From NCBI RefSeq assembly GCF_002119425.1, contig NZ_MDSU01000001.1, forward strand, positions 208,065 through 272,064: DNA of 64,000 nt, written 5' to 3'. This document shows, piece after piece, positions 38,000-48,003 of this stretch. The notes beneath the pieces were generated by a model. The model was not told where the DNA came from. It made no database searches and was given only the letters and a program-made list of their open reading frames with translations. Numbering within the stretch: the first letter of the stretch is position 1; every line of letters begins with the position of its first letter. A program made the position numbers and the translations under genes. This stretch comes from Desulfurella amilsii. Lineage in GTDB: Bacteria > Campylobacterota_A > Desulfurellia > Desulfurellales > Desulfurellaceae.

Positions 38000-39656
38000 T
38001 CTTTAGCCTTTGCAGTTTATTTTTGGTTTGCCTGTAGGATTCTTTTAATTCTTCATTGTCTGGATCTTCGGCAATTCTTTTTAAGTAATAGTGCATTTGT
38101 TTTTTGAGCTTTTCCAACTCTAAAGTATTCATAAGCATTAAAAAATTTGCGCGTTTTTGAGAAATTGATTCTTCTTGCGTTAATAAATACAATTCATAGC
38201 ACATTGAAGCACTTTGTTTATCCAAAGTGGATACAAATTGTTCAAAACTAACGTCTTTGTTTTGCGTAAGTTTAAAAAATATCTCTTTAAGCACAACGTC
38301 AAAGTTCTTTGCAAATTCTTCCTTGTCTTCTATCCAATCTAGTAAAAAAGGGTCTTTTAGTAGGTAAGAAATTATGTAGTGGCTTTTTGTGTATGTTTTT
38401 TTGGCTGTCTCTTGCGATTTATAGTTTTTTTGAACAATGTTTAAGTTTAGAAGTCGTCTTGCTTTTGAGTAATATAGGCTTTTTAACACAGAGTCGCTAA
38501 TATTGTCTATGGCATTTTTTATAGCATTAATTGCACTGGCAACTGATATTGGTTGTGATTGACTAAGTCTAGCATTTTGCAAATTGTGCTGTTTTAATAT
38601 CTTTTCTTCTAAAAAACTGAAATAGTCTTTTGCGCTTTGCAATAGTTTTTTATACTCTTGTATAGAGTATTTCATTACAAAGCTATCTGGATCTTCTTTT
38701 TGTGTATCATTAAGGCTAAACTCTACCACATATGCATCCAACTGACCCAAAACTTTGGTGTTTTTTAACATTGCGTTTATACCGGCTTCGTCTGAGTCGA
38801 AATTGAAGTAAATTTTATCAGTGTATCTTTTGATAAGCCTAATGTGGTAATCGGACAAATTTGTGCCCATTGTTGCGCTTGTGCACTGCAAACCTTCTTG
38901 GTATAATCTGATGCAATCAAAATAACCTTCACAAACTATAAGGTAATCTTTTGTGTAGGTTTTTGCTTTATCAAAACCATAGAGCAATCGCTGCTTTAAA
39001 AATATGGCAGTTTCTTTCGTATTTATATACTTTGCTTTTTGGTTATCATGCAGGGCTCTGCCTGCAAACCCTACAATCTTACCATATTCATCGGATATTG
39101 GAAACATCAATCTTCCAGCAAATATATTGTAAGCGTTGGATACAATCCCACTTTCGTTAAGTAGCTTGATTGAGTATTTTTTAAGTAAAAAATCCACTAG
39201 CGAGTTGTCATTTGGGTTATAACCGAGTTGAAAGACTTCCTGGGTTTCCTGTTTTATTTGTCTTTTTTCAAGATAATTTTGCGCAAAGTCAGAATTTTTA
39301 AGTTTTTTTTGAAAAAATTCGCATGCAAATTTGTTTACATCAAACAATAGGTTTTCTTTCTTTGTGCTTTCATCTTCGGAATTAATCTCTAACCCAAGCT
39401 GAAGCGCCAAATTCTTAATAGCCTCTTTAAAATCTAAATTTTCAATTTTCATATAAAAAGTTATTACATCACCACTTTCTCCGCAACCAAAACAATGAAA
39501 AAATTGTTTTTCTTTGTTTACAGTAAAAGACGGCGTTTTTTCGGAATGAAAAGGGCATAAACCAATATAATTATTACCGCTTTTTTTTAAATTTATGTAC
39601 CTATTTATAAAATCGACGATGTCCAATCTACTTTTAATTTCTTCAACTAAATTCAT
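37992..39656 (-). CDS. dnaG: DNA primase DnaG
   Basis: A 554-aa primase making RNA primers for replication. The CHC2 zinc finger is CPFHSEKTPSFTVNKEKQ followed by FHCFGCGESGDVITF (residues about 35 to 70). The TOPRIM core has the Glu in YLIVCEGYFDCIRL and the acidic pair in YFNFDSDEAGINAM. The C-terminal DnaB-binding region is present but short. It overlaps mutS2 by 4 nt, so replication and repair genes are co-transcribed here; rpoD is not adjacent as it is in many bacteria. Confidence 0.94.
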   Translation of the reverse strand: MNLVEEIKSRLDIVDFINRYINLKKSGNNYIGLCPFHSEKTPSFTVNKEKQFFHCFGCGESGDVITFYMKIENLDFKEAIKNLALQLGLEINSEDESTKKENLLFDVNKFACEFFQKKLKNSDFAQNYLEKRQIKQETQEVFQLGYNPNDNSLVDFLLKKYSIKLLNESGIVSNAYNIFAGRLMFPISDEYGKIVGFAGRALHDNQKAKYINTKETAIFLKQRLLYGFDKAKTYTKDYLIVCEGYFDCIRLYQEGLQCTSATMGTNLSDYHIRLIKRYTDKIYFNFDSDEAGINAMLKNTKVLGQLDAYVVEFSLNDTQKEDPDSFVMKYSIQEYKKLLQSAKDYFSFLEEKILKQHNLQNARLSQSQPISVASAINAIKNAIDNISDSVLKSLYYSKARRLLNLNIVQKNYKSQETAKKTYTKSHYIISYLLKDPFLLDWIEDKEEFAKNFDVVLKEIFFKLTQNKDVSFEQFVSTLDKQSASMCYELYLLTQEESISQKRANFLMLMNTLELEKLKKQMHYYLKRIAEDPDNEELKESYRQTKNKLQRLKNE

Positions 39657-41872
39657 TTCAAAATCACTATTGTAGCACCATCTCCGCCTAAATTAGGTGG
39701 TGCCATCGAAAAACTCTCAACCGATTTGTGTTCTTTTAATAAATTCCTTACCATTTCTTTCAATACACCACTACCTTTTCCATGGATTATACGAACTTCT
39801 TTGATGTTGTTTAAAGCAGCATACTCCAAGAATTGTAAAACCTCTAGTTCTGCTTCAAACGCATGCATGCCAATAATGTTTAGCTCTTTTGTTTCTTTTG
39901 GTGAATGAATTACATTTAAGCTGCTCTGTTTAATTTTTGGTTGCTTTTTTTCAAGCAATGATGTTTTTGCACTAACTATTTTGCCATCTATATTGACTTG
40001 AACGTATTCACCTTTAATACCAATTATTGTACCAATAGATTTTCCAAGTTGAACGGTATCCCCTTTTTCAAATGTTTGAGGATTGTTTAGGTTTTGTATT
40101 TTTGGGTGTATGTTTGCCGTTTCTAGTGTATTTACAAGTCTTTGAGCGTCTTTTATTTCTTTTGTTTTGATAACTCTTGATATTTCTTTTTTAAGGGAGT
40201 CAAACAAATGGTTATATTGATTTACTGTTTCATTATGTTCGCTAAGCAAATTTTGTTTTAGTTGAGCTATTTCAAGATTGAGCTTATTAAAAAGCATCTT
40301 GTATCTTTTTATAAGATTTGTATATAAAGCTTTTTTATTTATCATATCATTGAGCTCTTTTTCATATTTGTCAAATATTTGACTTTCTTTTGATTCAAAA
40401 ACCTTTTTTGAGATTTCAAATATTTCATTGTTTAAGTATTTTTGCATAATTTCTATACCGTAGCTTTTGCCAATTTTACCAAAAACAAGTTTATAGGTTG
40501 GCTGTAATTTTTCCTCATTAAATTCAAAAGCAGCTAATCGCACATTGTCTATTTCTTTTAGTTTGTATACTAAGTTTCTATAATGCGTGCTCATTATAAG
40601 CATTGGGTTTTTTTTATTCAGATAAGAAAAGATAGCATATACTATGGCGTAGGCTTCTTCTGGGCTTGTGCCACTTCCTGGCTCATCCAATAATATTAGC
40701 GAGTTTTCATCAAATTTCTCAATTATTTCTTTTATTCTCACCATATTGGAAGAAAAGGTACTTAAGCTTTCGGTTTGCTGCTCATCGCCTATAACGGCAA
40801 AAACGTTTGAGACTTTGCCAACACAAAAGTATTGCGCACAAACTGGAATAGTTGCAAACGCACATAGCACAGCCAGCCCTACTTGCTTTATAAACACTGT
40901 TTTGCCGCCGGTATTTGGTCCTGTTATGATTAAAGACCCATTTAATTCTAAACTGTTTCCTACAACATTTTGCTGCGTTTTTAAAAGCAAAGGATGTTTT
41001 AAATCTTGTGCAATAAGGCGCTTTGTTTCATCAAAGTGTGTTAAATGTGCATCAAATTTATTTGCAAATAAAATTTTTGCACAAAAACTATCGAGTTTTG
41101 CCAGTTCTTTTGTATTATGTATAAGTTCTTTAGTGTACTTTCTAATTAGGTTGGTAAAAGCTGTTAAAATTTTTTGAGTTTCTTTGGTTTCTTCCAAAAT
41201 TAAATCTTCAAGATAATTATTTTTTTCAAACACTTCGTATGGTTCTACAAAAAAACCTGCTTTTGATATATCGACCTTTCTGGCTTTAATGTACTCTTTG
41301 TAGTTTGGTTTAACCAGTATCGTAAACCTAGAATTTTTCAAAAACACATTTGTGTCAAGCAAGATATTTTGCAACCCTTTTTTTCTTACAAAAAAGTGCA
41401 AAAACGTAGCTATCTCATCCTTTGTGGATTTTATTTTAGAACGCAAAAAAGAAAGCTTTTTTGTGCTTGCGTCCTTAACGTATCCTGTTTCGTCTATTGT
41501 TTGGGCTATTAAAATTTTTAATTTATCAAGGTTTGCAAATGTAATGTAATTTTTTAGTTTATCCTCAAGATTTTTATTTAAGTTGCTAATAAAATCAATA
41601 AAAGTATATACGTAGTAAATTTCTTTTGCGCTTAATATAGAGTATGAAGCTTGATTTAAATAGGTGTCTATGTATATATCGTCTAGAGTTGGAATTGATT
41701 TGCCAAGAACTTCAAAGAAAATTTCCAAAAATTTTGTACTTTGTTGTACTGTTTCAAAATCAAATATAGGCTCAATTTGAGCAGTGTATTCTTTCCCATA
41801 AGTTGTTTGAGCAAACTCGTTTAGTATATTTTTTAATTTATCAAACTCTAAAATTTCAACACAACTTTTCAT
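39653..41872 (-). CDS. mutS2: Endonuclease MutS2
   Basis: A 739-aa MutS2. The clamp/core region is followed by the ATPase with Walker A ITGPNTGGKTVFIKQVG and the LILLDEPGSGTSPEEAYA block. A coiled-coil insertion (about 510 to 580) precedes the C-terminal Smr domain (IIHGKGSGVLKEMVRNLL, residues about 665 to 739). MutS2 suppresses recombination and rescues collided ribosomes in some bacteria. It is the first gene of the minus string, and a TATAAT box lies 9 nt before the ATG. Confidence 0.93.
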   Translation of the reverse strand: MKSCVEILEFDKLKNILNEFAQTTYGKEYTAQIEPIFDFETVQQSTKFLEIFFEVLGKSIPTLDDIYIDTYLNQASYSILSAKEIYYVYTFIDFISNLNKNLEDKLKNYITFANLDKLKILIAQTIDETGYVKDASTKKLSFLRSKIKSTKDEIATFLHFFVRKKGLQNILLDTNVFLKNSRFTILVKPNYKEYIKARKVDISKAGFFVEPYEVFEKNNYLEDLILEETKETQKILTAFTNLIRKYTKELIHNTKELAKLDSFCAKILFANKFDAHLTHFDETKRLIAQDLKHPLLLKTQQNVVGNSLELNGSLIITGPNTGGKTVFIKQVGLAVLCAFATIPVCAQYFCVGKVSNVFAVIGDEQQTESLSTFSSNMVRIKEIIEKFDENSLILLDEPGSGTSPEEAYAIVYAIFSYLNKKNPMLIMSTHYRNLVYKLKEIDNVRLAAFEFNEEKLQPTYKLVFGKIGKSYGIEIMQKYLNNEIFEISKKVFESKESQIFDKYEKELNDMINKKALYTNLIKRYKMLFNKLNLEIAQLKQNLLSEHNETVNQYNHLFDSLKKEISRVIKTKEIKDAQRLVNTLETANIHPKIQNLNNPQTFEKGDTVQLGKSIGTIIGIKGEYVQVNIDGKIVSAKTSLLEKKQPKIKQSSLNVIHSPKETKELNIIGMHAFEAELEVLQFLEYAALNNIKEVRIIHGKGSGVLKEMVRNLLKEHKSVESFSMAPPNLGGDGATIVILK

Positions 41873-41881
41873 ACCTTCGAT

Positions 41882-41887
41882 ATTATA
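41882..41887 (-). promoter_or_regulatory. -10 box of mutS2, near-leaderless
   Basis: TATAAT on the minus strand at 41887-41882, ending 9 nt before the ATG at 41872. The -35 match at 17 nt (TTTCAA) is poor. The predicted leader is about 3 nt; a GAAGG just before ATG could instead act as a ribosome site if transcription starts further up. Confidence 0.4.
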
Positions 41888-41923
41888 TACACTAATTTAA
41901 ATTTTTGAAAAAATTTTTTAGGG

Positions 41924-41951
41924 TTGAAATTTTATAATATATGTATATTAT
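41924..41951 (+). promoter_or_regulatory. Promoter of the rhodanese gene
   Basis: TTGAAA (41924-41929), 16-nt spacer, TATTAT (41946-41951). A small stem AGTAAG/CTTACT (41954-41959, 41967-41972) fills the leader, followed at once by AGGAGG (41973-41978) and the ATG at 41984. Confidence 0.5.
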
Positions 41952-41983
41952 AGAGTAAGAAATTCACTTACTAGGAGGTAGTT

Positions 41984-42910
41984 ATGTTAAAGCGCGTAGC
42001 TTTAGTGTCGTGTTTTGCTTTACTTTTGTTATTCAACTTTGCATTTGCAAAGGTTGGTATTTTAAGCACTCAAGAAGTTGCATCTATGATTGGTAAAAAG
42101 GGCGTGGTAATTGTTGACGCAAGACCTCAAGAAGCCTATTTAAAAGCTCATTTATCTAACGCAATTAATTTGACACCCGCAGGCGAGCTTTTTAGCGAAA
42201 AATATGGGGTTAAAGCAGCAAGTATCGCAAATAATACCCAGCTTGAAGAAGTTTTGTCAAATGCAGGTATTTTGCCTGCAGACACTGTAATAGTTTATTC
42301 TGGTGGCGATAACCCCGCTTTTTTTCTAACCAATGCAACAAGGGTTATATTAGCTCTAAAATGGGCTGGTGTAAAAAATGTTTATTTTATGAATGGTGGT
42401 TTTGAAAAGTGGGTAGATGAAAAAAGGCCTCTACAATCTGGCCAGGTGAAGCTGTCAAAAACTCAGTTTGTTATAAATCACAATGCACCTCAATCTTACA
42501 TTTTTAGTGATTTTGTTGAATGGGCTGTAAATAATGAAAATAAAATACAAATTGTTGATGTAAGACCAACTCCCCAATATACAGGTGAATTTACCAGCGA
42601 TAAGCGTCTTGCAAAATTTGGCCATATAAAAGGGGCATTAAATTTGCCAGTTGGAGAGTATGTAAAAAAAGTGGATAATTACTTTTTAGTTAAAACTCCT
42701 CAAGAAATGGAAGGAATGCTTAAAAAAGCAGGTATAAATCAAGACAAACCAATCATTTCTTATTGCAATACAGGTTATTTTGCAAGTGGTTTATGGTTTG
42801 TTGAAAGAGCTTTGTTTGATAACGAGTTAGTTTTCACATACAATGGCTCAATGGTAAGTGCTTCAAGAAATCCAAATATACCGATTGTAACTGGATCATC
42901 CCCTCTATAA
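41984..42910 (+). CDS. Secreted tandem-domain rhodanese
   Basis: A 308-aa exported sulfurtransferase. Residues 1 to 22 are a signal peptide ending in FNFAFA. The first rhodanese domain (about 30 to 140) has GVVIVDARPQEAYLKAHL but no cysteine at its active-site loop (VIVYSGGDNPAF). The second (about 165 to 300) has the catalytic Cys in IISYCNTGYFASGLW. This N-inactive/C-active layout is the rule for thiosulfate and mercaptopyruvate sulfurtransferases. A periplasmic location suits thiosulfate or polysulfide handling together with DoxDA and the SQR-like protein. Confidence 0.93.
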   Translation: MLKRVALVSCFALLLLFNFAFAKVGILSTQEVASMIGKKGVVIVDARPQEAYLKAHLSNAINLTPAGELFSEKYGVKAASIANNTQLEEVLSNAGILPADTVIVYSGGDNPAFFLTNATRVILALKWAGVKNVYFMNGGFEKWVDEKRPLQSGQVKLSKTQFVINHNAPQSYIFSDFVEWAVNNENKIQIVDVRPTPQYTGEFTSDKRLAKFGHIKGALNLPVGEYVKKVDNYFLVKTPQEMEGMLKKAGINQDKPIISYCNTGYFASGLWFVERALFDNELVFTYNGSMVSASRNPNIPIVTGSSPL

Positions 42911-42918
42911 CAATATTT

Positions 42919-42946
42919 AGCAAAGGGCAAACATGCGCCCTTTGCT
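42919..42946 (+). terminator. Stem-loop after the rhodanese gene
   Basis: AGCAAAGGGC (42919-42928) and GCCCTTTGCT (42937-42946) make a perfect 10-bp stem with an 8-nt loop, 8 nt past the stop. No T-run follows directly, so it may terminate weakly or protect the mRNA 3' end. Confidence 0.6.
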
Positions 42947-42971
42947 CCCTCTACAATTAAAAAATTTTTGA

Positions 42972-42977
42972 TATAAT
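42972..42977 (+). promoter_or_regulatory. -10 box of uvrC, probably leaderless
   Basis: TATAAT at 42972-42977 lies 6 nt before the uvrC ATG (42984). There is no Shine-Dalgarno. No good -35 hexamer is seen at the usual distance, so the call rests on the -10 match and the missing ribosome site. Confidence 0.45.
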
Positions 42978-42983
42978 CAAGCT

Positions 42984-44762
42984 ATGAGTTATGTAGAAAT
43001 TTTTGCGGACAAATCCCTTTTACATGATATTCCAAAACTTCCCGGTGTATATAAGATCTTTTCCCAGGAAAACGAGCTTTTGTATGTGGGCAAAGCTAAA
43101 AATTTAAGAAACAGGCTTGCTTCTTATCTTAGAAAAAATATTGATCCATACAAGCAAAGAATGCTGCAAGAAGCCTACGGTGTAGAGTTTATAGTTACAA
43201 GCACACAAGAAGAAGCCTTGCTTTTAGAATCCAACTTAATAAAAAGCCAAAGACCACCTTATAATATAGTTTTTAGGGATGATAAAAGTTACCCATATTT
43301 GCGCATAACTTATAGTGAAAAATTTCCGCGTGTAACCTACTCAAGGCGTATAAAAAACAAAAATGATTTTTATTTTGGTCCATTTCCGTCTGCAGATAGT
43401 TTGCATTTGTTAATTAAAGTGATAAAGGATTATTTTAAAATTATTCAAAAAGATGATAAAAATTGTCAAAAAACAAACCAAAAGCCATGCATCTACTACC
43501 AAATGAATAAATGTTTAGCACCATGCGCACAGTTAATTAGCCAAGGGGACTATTTAAGGTTAATGGATGATATAAAAATACTCTTGTCAAAAAACCACAA
43601 TGTATTAAAACATAAAATTATTGAGCAAGTAAAAGAATATGCTCAAAACGAACAATTTGAAAAAGCGATTGAGCTAAGAGATGCGCTTAGTGCAATAAAC
43701 ATATTAAAAGAAAAACCCATTGTTACAGACACAAAAGCTGAAATATTGGATTGCTTTGCTTTTTTTGAAAGCGAAGGTGTAACATGCGCTTATATTTTGA
43801 ATATTAGATTGGGTAAAGTTATAGCGGGCAAGAGTTTTTTCTTTAATAAAAGTTTTGATTTAGAGTTAAAGCAAGAATTTATCATCCAGTATTACCTGCA
43901 AGGCGAGCTATTACCCCAAACAATCTTAACAGACGAAAAGGTAAATATACCAGAGCTCTTATTTGAAAAAAAGATAGAAGTACAAAACCCAAAGCGCGGT
44001 GAAAATCTAAAAATTTTGCAATTAGCTCAAAATAACGCAAGACAGCAGTTAGAACTGCACCTTTCAAAAATTAATGCAAACTTAGAGATATTTAAACAAA
44101 TTAAATTATTGCTAAATCTGGATAAAATACCCTATTATTTTGATGTATTTGATATTGCACATATCAGTTTTGAAAATGTAGTTGCTGGGGCCGTGCGCTT
44201 TGATATCGGTGGGTTTAATAAAGCATATTATAGAAAATATAAATTGGAGTCAAAGTTTGAATATGATTCTATGAAAGAAGCTATTTGTAGGCACATAAAT
44301 TTACTTAAGAATTCAAAAAGTATACTGCCTGATGTAGTAGTCATAGATGGTGGCCAGATTCAACTGAAAGCGGCTTTGGAGTGTCAGCTAAATGCTATTG
44401 GTATAGCCAAAGAAAAAATTGACCACAAAACGCTAAGAAGCCTTTATGATGTGAAAGACAGCATCTATCTGCCAGAAGGCAAGGTGGATGTTGATAAAAG
44501 TTTGCTTAATTTTTTACAAAAATTGCGTGATGAAGCACACAGATTTGCAAACGCATACCACAGAAACCTAAGAACTCGCACTACAATCGCAAGCGCACTT
44601 GATAGAATTGAGTTTATTGGACCAAAGCGTAAAAAAAAGCTTTTCGAAAAGTTTGGAAGTATTGAAAATATTAAAAAAGCTTCAATTGAGGAGCTCTGCT
44701 CAATAAAAGGAATTACAGTCAGCATTGCCCAAACAATAAAAGAAAAACTCAAAGAATACTAA
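42984..44762 (+). CDS. uvrC: Excinuclease ABC subunit C
   Basis: A 592-aa UvrC making both cuts in nucleotide-excision repair. The GIY-YIG nuclease is at the start (PGVYKIFSQENELLYVGKAK). A UvrB-contact UVR motif lies near residue 205 to 240, the RNase H-like nuclease has VVVIDGGQIQLKAALE, and a helix-hairpin-helix pair closes the protein (FGSIENIKKASIEELCSIKGI). It is the last gene before the accessory region. Confidence 0.94.
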   Translation: MSYVEIFADKSLLHDIPKLPGVYKIFSQENELLYVGKAKNLRNRLASYLRKNIDPYKQRMLQEAYGVEFIVTSTQEEALLLESNLIKSQRPPYNIVFRDDKSYPYLRITYSEKFPRVTYSRRIKNKNDFYFGPFPSADSLHLLIKVIKDYFKIIQKDDKNCQKTNQKPCIYYQMNKCLAPCAQLISQGDYLRLMDDIKILLSKNHNVLKHKIIEQVKEYAQNEQFEKAIELRDALSAINILKEKPIVTDTKAEILDCFAFFESEGVTCAYILNIRLGKVIAGKSFFFNKSFDLELKQEFIIQYYLQGELLPQTILTDEKVNIPELLFEKKIEVQNPKRGENLKILQLAQNNARQQLELHLSKINANLEIFKQIKLLLNLDKIPYYFDVFDIAHISFENVVAGAVRFDIGGFNKAYYRKYKLESKFEYDSMKEAICRHINLLKNSKSILPDVVVIDGGQIQLKAALECQLNAIGIAKEKIDHKTLRSLYDVKDSIYLPEGKVDVDKSLLNFLQKLRDEAHRFANAYHRNLRTRTTIASALDRIEFIGPKRKKKLFEKFGSIENIKKASIEELCSIKGITVSIAQTIKEKLKEY

Positions 44763-44817
44763 AATTTGTTTACAATCAACCATTTTTGTGTTAAATAATT
44801 TAAAAAAGGGGGTTTGT

Positions 44818-47800
44818 GTGCTCATAAATGATTTGACCTTTATAACAAACCAAAATGGCCAAAGTTTGCTTGAGCGTTTTAAAGTTTTAATAAAAGATAC
44901 AGAGTTTTTTGACTGCCTTGTAGGCTATTTTTATATAAGCGGATTTTATAAATTATACGAACCACTTGAAAAAACCAAACAAATTAGAATTTTAATAGGC
45001 ATTGACACAGATCAACAAACTTACGATTTAATCAAACAGTTGTATTTATCTAATGTTAAAGTAAAAGAAATATACTCAAGACAAGTAATAGATGAAATTG
45101 AGAATTCACAAGATACTCAAGAAACAGAAAACGGCATAAAGCTTTTTAAAGAGTGGCTTAAATCAGAAAAAATTCAAATAAGAGCGTATCCAGAAAAAAA
45201 CCTTCATGCTAAGTTGTACATAATGACTTTTACCGAAGGTGATAGAGACAGGGGACGAATTATTACAGGATCGAGTAATTTTAGTTACTCTGGCCTTGTG
45301 GATAATCTTGAGTTTAATGTAGAGCTAAAAAATGCCAGCGATTATGAGTTTGCAAAAGAAAAGTTTAACCAACTGTGGGAAAGCGCGATTGACATAAGTG
45401 AAGACTACATAAATACCGTTATCAGAAAAACATGGCTAAGAGATGACATAACGCCTTATGAGCTGTATTTAAAATTTTTATATGAGTATTTTAAACGAGA
45501 TTTAGAAGAAACAAACGAATTATACAATTTAGAGTTACCCGATGATTTTAGGGATTTTGAATACCAAAAACAAGCAGTTTTAAATGCAAAACGCATTTTG
45601 GAAGAGTACGGCGGTGTGTTTTTATCTGATGTTGTAGGACTGGGTAAGACATATATGGCTGCTATGCTTGCATCCCAGCTTGACGGAAGAACTCTTATAC
45701 TTGCTTCACCTGTATTGATTGATAGCACAAACCCCGGCTCATGGCCAAATGTATTTAGGGATTTTAATTTAAAATTTGATGCAGAATCGATTGGTCAGAT
45801 AAAAAATATAACAGGCAAATATAATTTAGAGAAATACAAAAACATAATAATAGACGAATCGCATAGATTTAGAACAGAAACTACCATTTCTTATGAGCAT
45901 CTATCAGAAATATGTCGTGGCAAAAGGGTAATATTGGTTAGTGCAACTCCATATAACAATTCTCCAAAAGATATATTTTCTCAGATTGCCTTATTTCAAA
46001 ACAAAAGAAAAAGTACTATACCAGGTTTGCCAAATTTAGAAGGTTTTTTTAATAAGTTGGAAGATAATCTTAATAAAATTAACAAGAAAGAAAATTTTCA
46101 AGAGTACATAAAAATGGTAGAAGAAAATGCCCGACAGATTAGAGAAAAAGTTTTAAAATACATCATGATAAGGCGCACAAGAAGCGAAATTGAAAAGTAC
46201 TTTAAAGAGGATTTAGAAAAAAACAAGCTTAGATTTCCTCAAGTAAATGACCCTCAAGCATTGTTTTATGAATTAGACGAAAAAGAGGACAACGTCTTTG
46301 ATAGCACGATTAAGCTTTTGACACAAAACATAAGCTATGCAAGATATACACCATTGTTATATTTAAAAGACCCAAAACAAGTTACACATCTTGAGCTGTC
46401 TGGCCAGAAAAATATGGGTACTTTTATGAAGGTGTTGCTTATTAAAAGGCTCGAGAGTTCTTTTTATGCTTTTAAACTTACAATCAAACGCTTTGTGGGA
46501 GCTTATAAAAAGTTTATAAAAGAGTTTTCTAAAGGCAATGTATATTTGAGCAAAAAATACTCAAATAAGATATTCGAGTACATAGAAGAAGAAAACGACG
46601 AAGCAATCCAAAGTCTTATAGATCAAGATAAAGCACAAAAGTATTCAAAAGAAGAGTTTGTAGAGGATTTTGGAAACAAACTGGCAAACGATTATAGAAC
46701 GCTTTGCCAAATAAAAAGAATGTGGGACGGCATAAAAAATGATCCAAAGATTAAAAAACTTATTACTGAGCTTGCAACAAATAAAATTTTAAAGAATAAA
46801 AAGGTTATTATATTTACAGAATCACAAGAGACTGCCCGTTATTTAAAAGATAAAATAGAAGAGTCTCAAAATGACAAAGTTTTGGTTTTTAGCAGCTCAT
46901 CAAGCGAAGATATAAAAAAAACCGTTATAGAAAACTTTGATGCCAAAGTAAAAAACAAAAAGGACGAATATAGGATATTGGTTTCAACGGATATTTTATC
47001 TGAAGGCGTAAATCTTCACAGATCAAATATTATAATAAACTACGATATACCGTGGAACCCTACAAAGATGATGCAGCGCGCTGGCAGAATAAACAGGATA
47101 GATACAAAATTTAGCGATTTATATGTGTTTAACTTCTTTCCTACAAGACAGTCAAACGATCAAATTCAATTGCAAGAGATAGCCCAAGCAAAAATCAATG
47201 CGTTTTTGACATTGCTTGGTGATGATGCGGCAGTATTAACCGAAGATGAGCCTATTGGTTCACATGAGCTTTTTGGCAAGCTAACATCCAAATCTACAAT
47301 TACAGGCGAAGATGACCCAGAAAACAGCGAGCTTAAATATTTGAGCCTTATACAAGACATTAGAAAAAACAACACAGTTTTGTTTGAAAAAATTAAAAAA
47401 TTACCTAAAAAAGCAAGAAGCGTAAAATATTGCAAGCAACAAGATTTCCTTGTTACGTATTTAAGAAAAGGCAAGATAGAAAAGTTTTACTGCGCCAAAG
47501 ACAATGAATCCAATGAAATAGATTTTATTGAAACAGCAAAGCTTTTAGAAAGCACAGTAGATGAGAAAAGACCAAGTATGCCTATAAAAGATTTTTTTGA
47601 TCTACTTAATTTAAATAAAGATAAATTTTCAAATGCTGTAGAAACTCAAGATGAAAACAGTTCAAAAATGGGTAGAGATAAATCAAAAGAGGTAATGAAA
47701 TATTTAAAATTCATAAATTCAAAAAGGGCTTCTCTTACAGACACCCAAGAGGATTTTGTTAGAAAACTTAAAAAGAAATTAGAAGAGGGTGCAATACCAA

Positions 47801-48003
47801 AAGGTATTTTAAGCACAATTATAAAATCTGTAGAAATCCTTAAAAAACAAGCATCAGATCCATTAAAACTTTTAGGTAGTATTCAGCACGCCGTCCCAGA
47901 AAGGCTGCTTATGGATCACTACGCACAAAATTCTTTTGAAAATGAATCTTATAAAACTGAAGTTATTTTATCAATGTATTTTAAGAGGGGGTTAAATGAG
48001 TGA
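44818..48003 (+). CDS. PLD-nuclease/SNF2-helicase fusion of a restriction-like system
   Basis: A 1061-aa protein. Residues about 20 to 190 form a phospholipase D-like nuclease domain with NLHAKLYIM and TGSSNFSYSGLVDNLEF, a single HKD half, so a dimer would be needed for catalysis. A superfamily 2, SNF2-like ATPase follows: Walker A SDVVGLGKTYMA, DESH box IIIDESHRFR, motif III LVSATPYNN, and the C-terminal STDILSEGVNL and QRAGRINRID. GTG 44818 is the start, with GGGGG 5 nt upstream. It overlaps the methyltransferase gene by 8 nt. I read it as the DNA-translocating, possibly cleaving, subunit of a restriction or defence complex. Confidence 0.85.
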   Translation: MLINDLTFITNQNGQSLLERFKVLIKDTEFFDCLVGYFYISGFYKLYEPLEKTKQIRILIGIDTDQQTYDLIKQLYLSNVKVKEIYSRQVIDEIENSQDTQETENGIKLFKEWLKSEKIQIRAYPEKNLHAKLYIMTFTEGDRDRGRIITGSSNFSYSGLVDNLEFNVELKNASDYEFAKEKFNQLWESAIDISEDYINTVIRKTWLRDDITPYELYLKFLYEYFKRDLEETNELYNLELPDDFRDFEYQKQAVLNAKRILEEYGGVFLSDVVGLGKTYMAAMLASQLDGRTLILASPVLIDSTNPGSWPNVFRDFNLKFDAESIGQIKNITGKYNLEKYKNIIIDESHRFRTETTISYEHLSEICRGKRVILVSATPYNNSPKDIFSQIALFQNKRKSTIPGLPNLEGFFNKLEDNLNKINKKENFQEYIKMVEENARQIREKVLKYIMIRRTRSEIEKYFKEDLEKNKLRFPQVNDPQALFYELDEKEDNVFDSTIKLLTQNISYARYTPLLYLKDPKQVTHLELSGQKNMGTFMKVLLIKRLESSFYAFKLTIKRFVGAYKKFIKEFSKGNVYLSKKYSNKIFEYIEEENDEAIQSLIDQDKAQKYSKEEFVEDFGNKLANDYRTLCQIKRMWDGIKNDPKIKKLITELATNKILKNKKVIIFTESQETARYLKDKIEESQNDKVLVFSSSSSEDIKKTVIENFDAKVKNKKDEYRILVSTDILSEGVNLHRSNIIINYDIPWNPTKMMQRAGRINRIDTKFSDLYVFNFFPTRQSNDQIQLQEIAQAKINAFLTLLGDDAAVLTEDEPIGSHELFGKLTSKSTITGEDDPENSELKYLSLIQDIRKNNTVLFEKIKKLPKKARSVKYCKQQDFLVTYLRKGKIEKFYCAKDNESNEIDFIETAKLLESTVDEKRPSMPIKDFFDLLNLNKDKFSNAVETQDENSSKMGRDKSKEVMKYLKFINSKRASLTDTQEDFVRKLKKKLEEGAIPKGILSTIIKSVEILKKQASDPLKLLGSIQHAVPERLLMDHYAQNSFENESYKTEVILSMYFKRGLNE

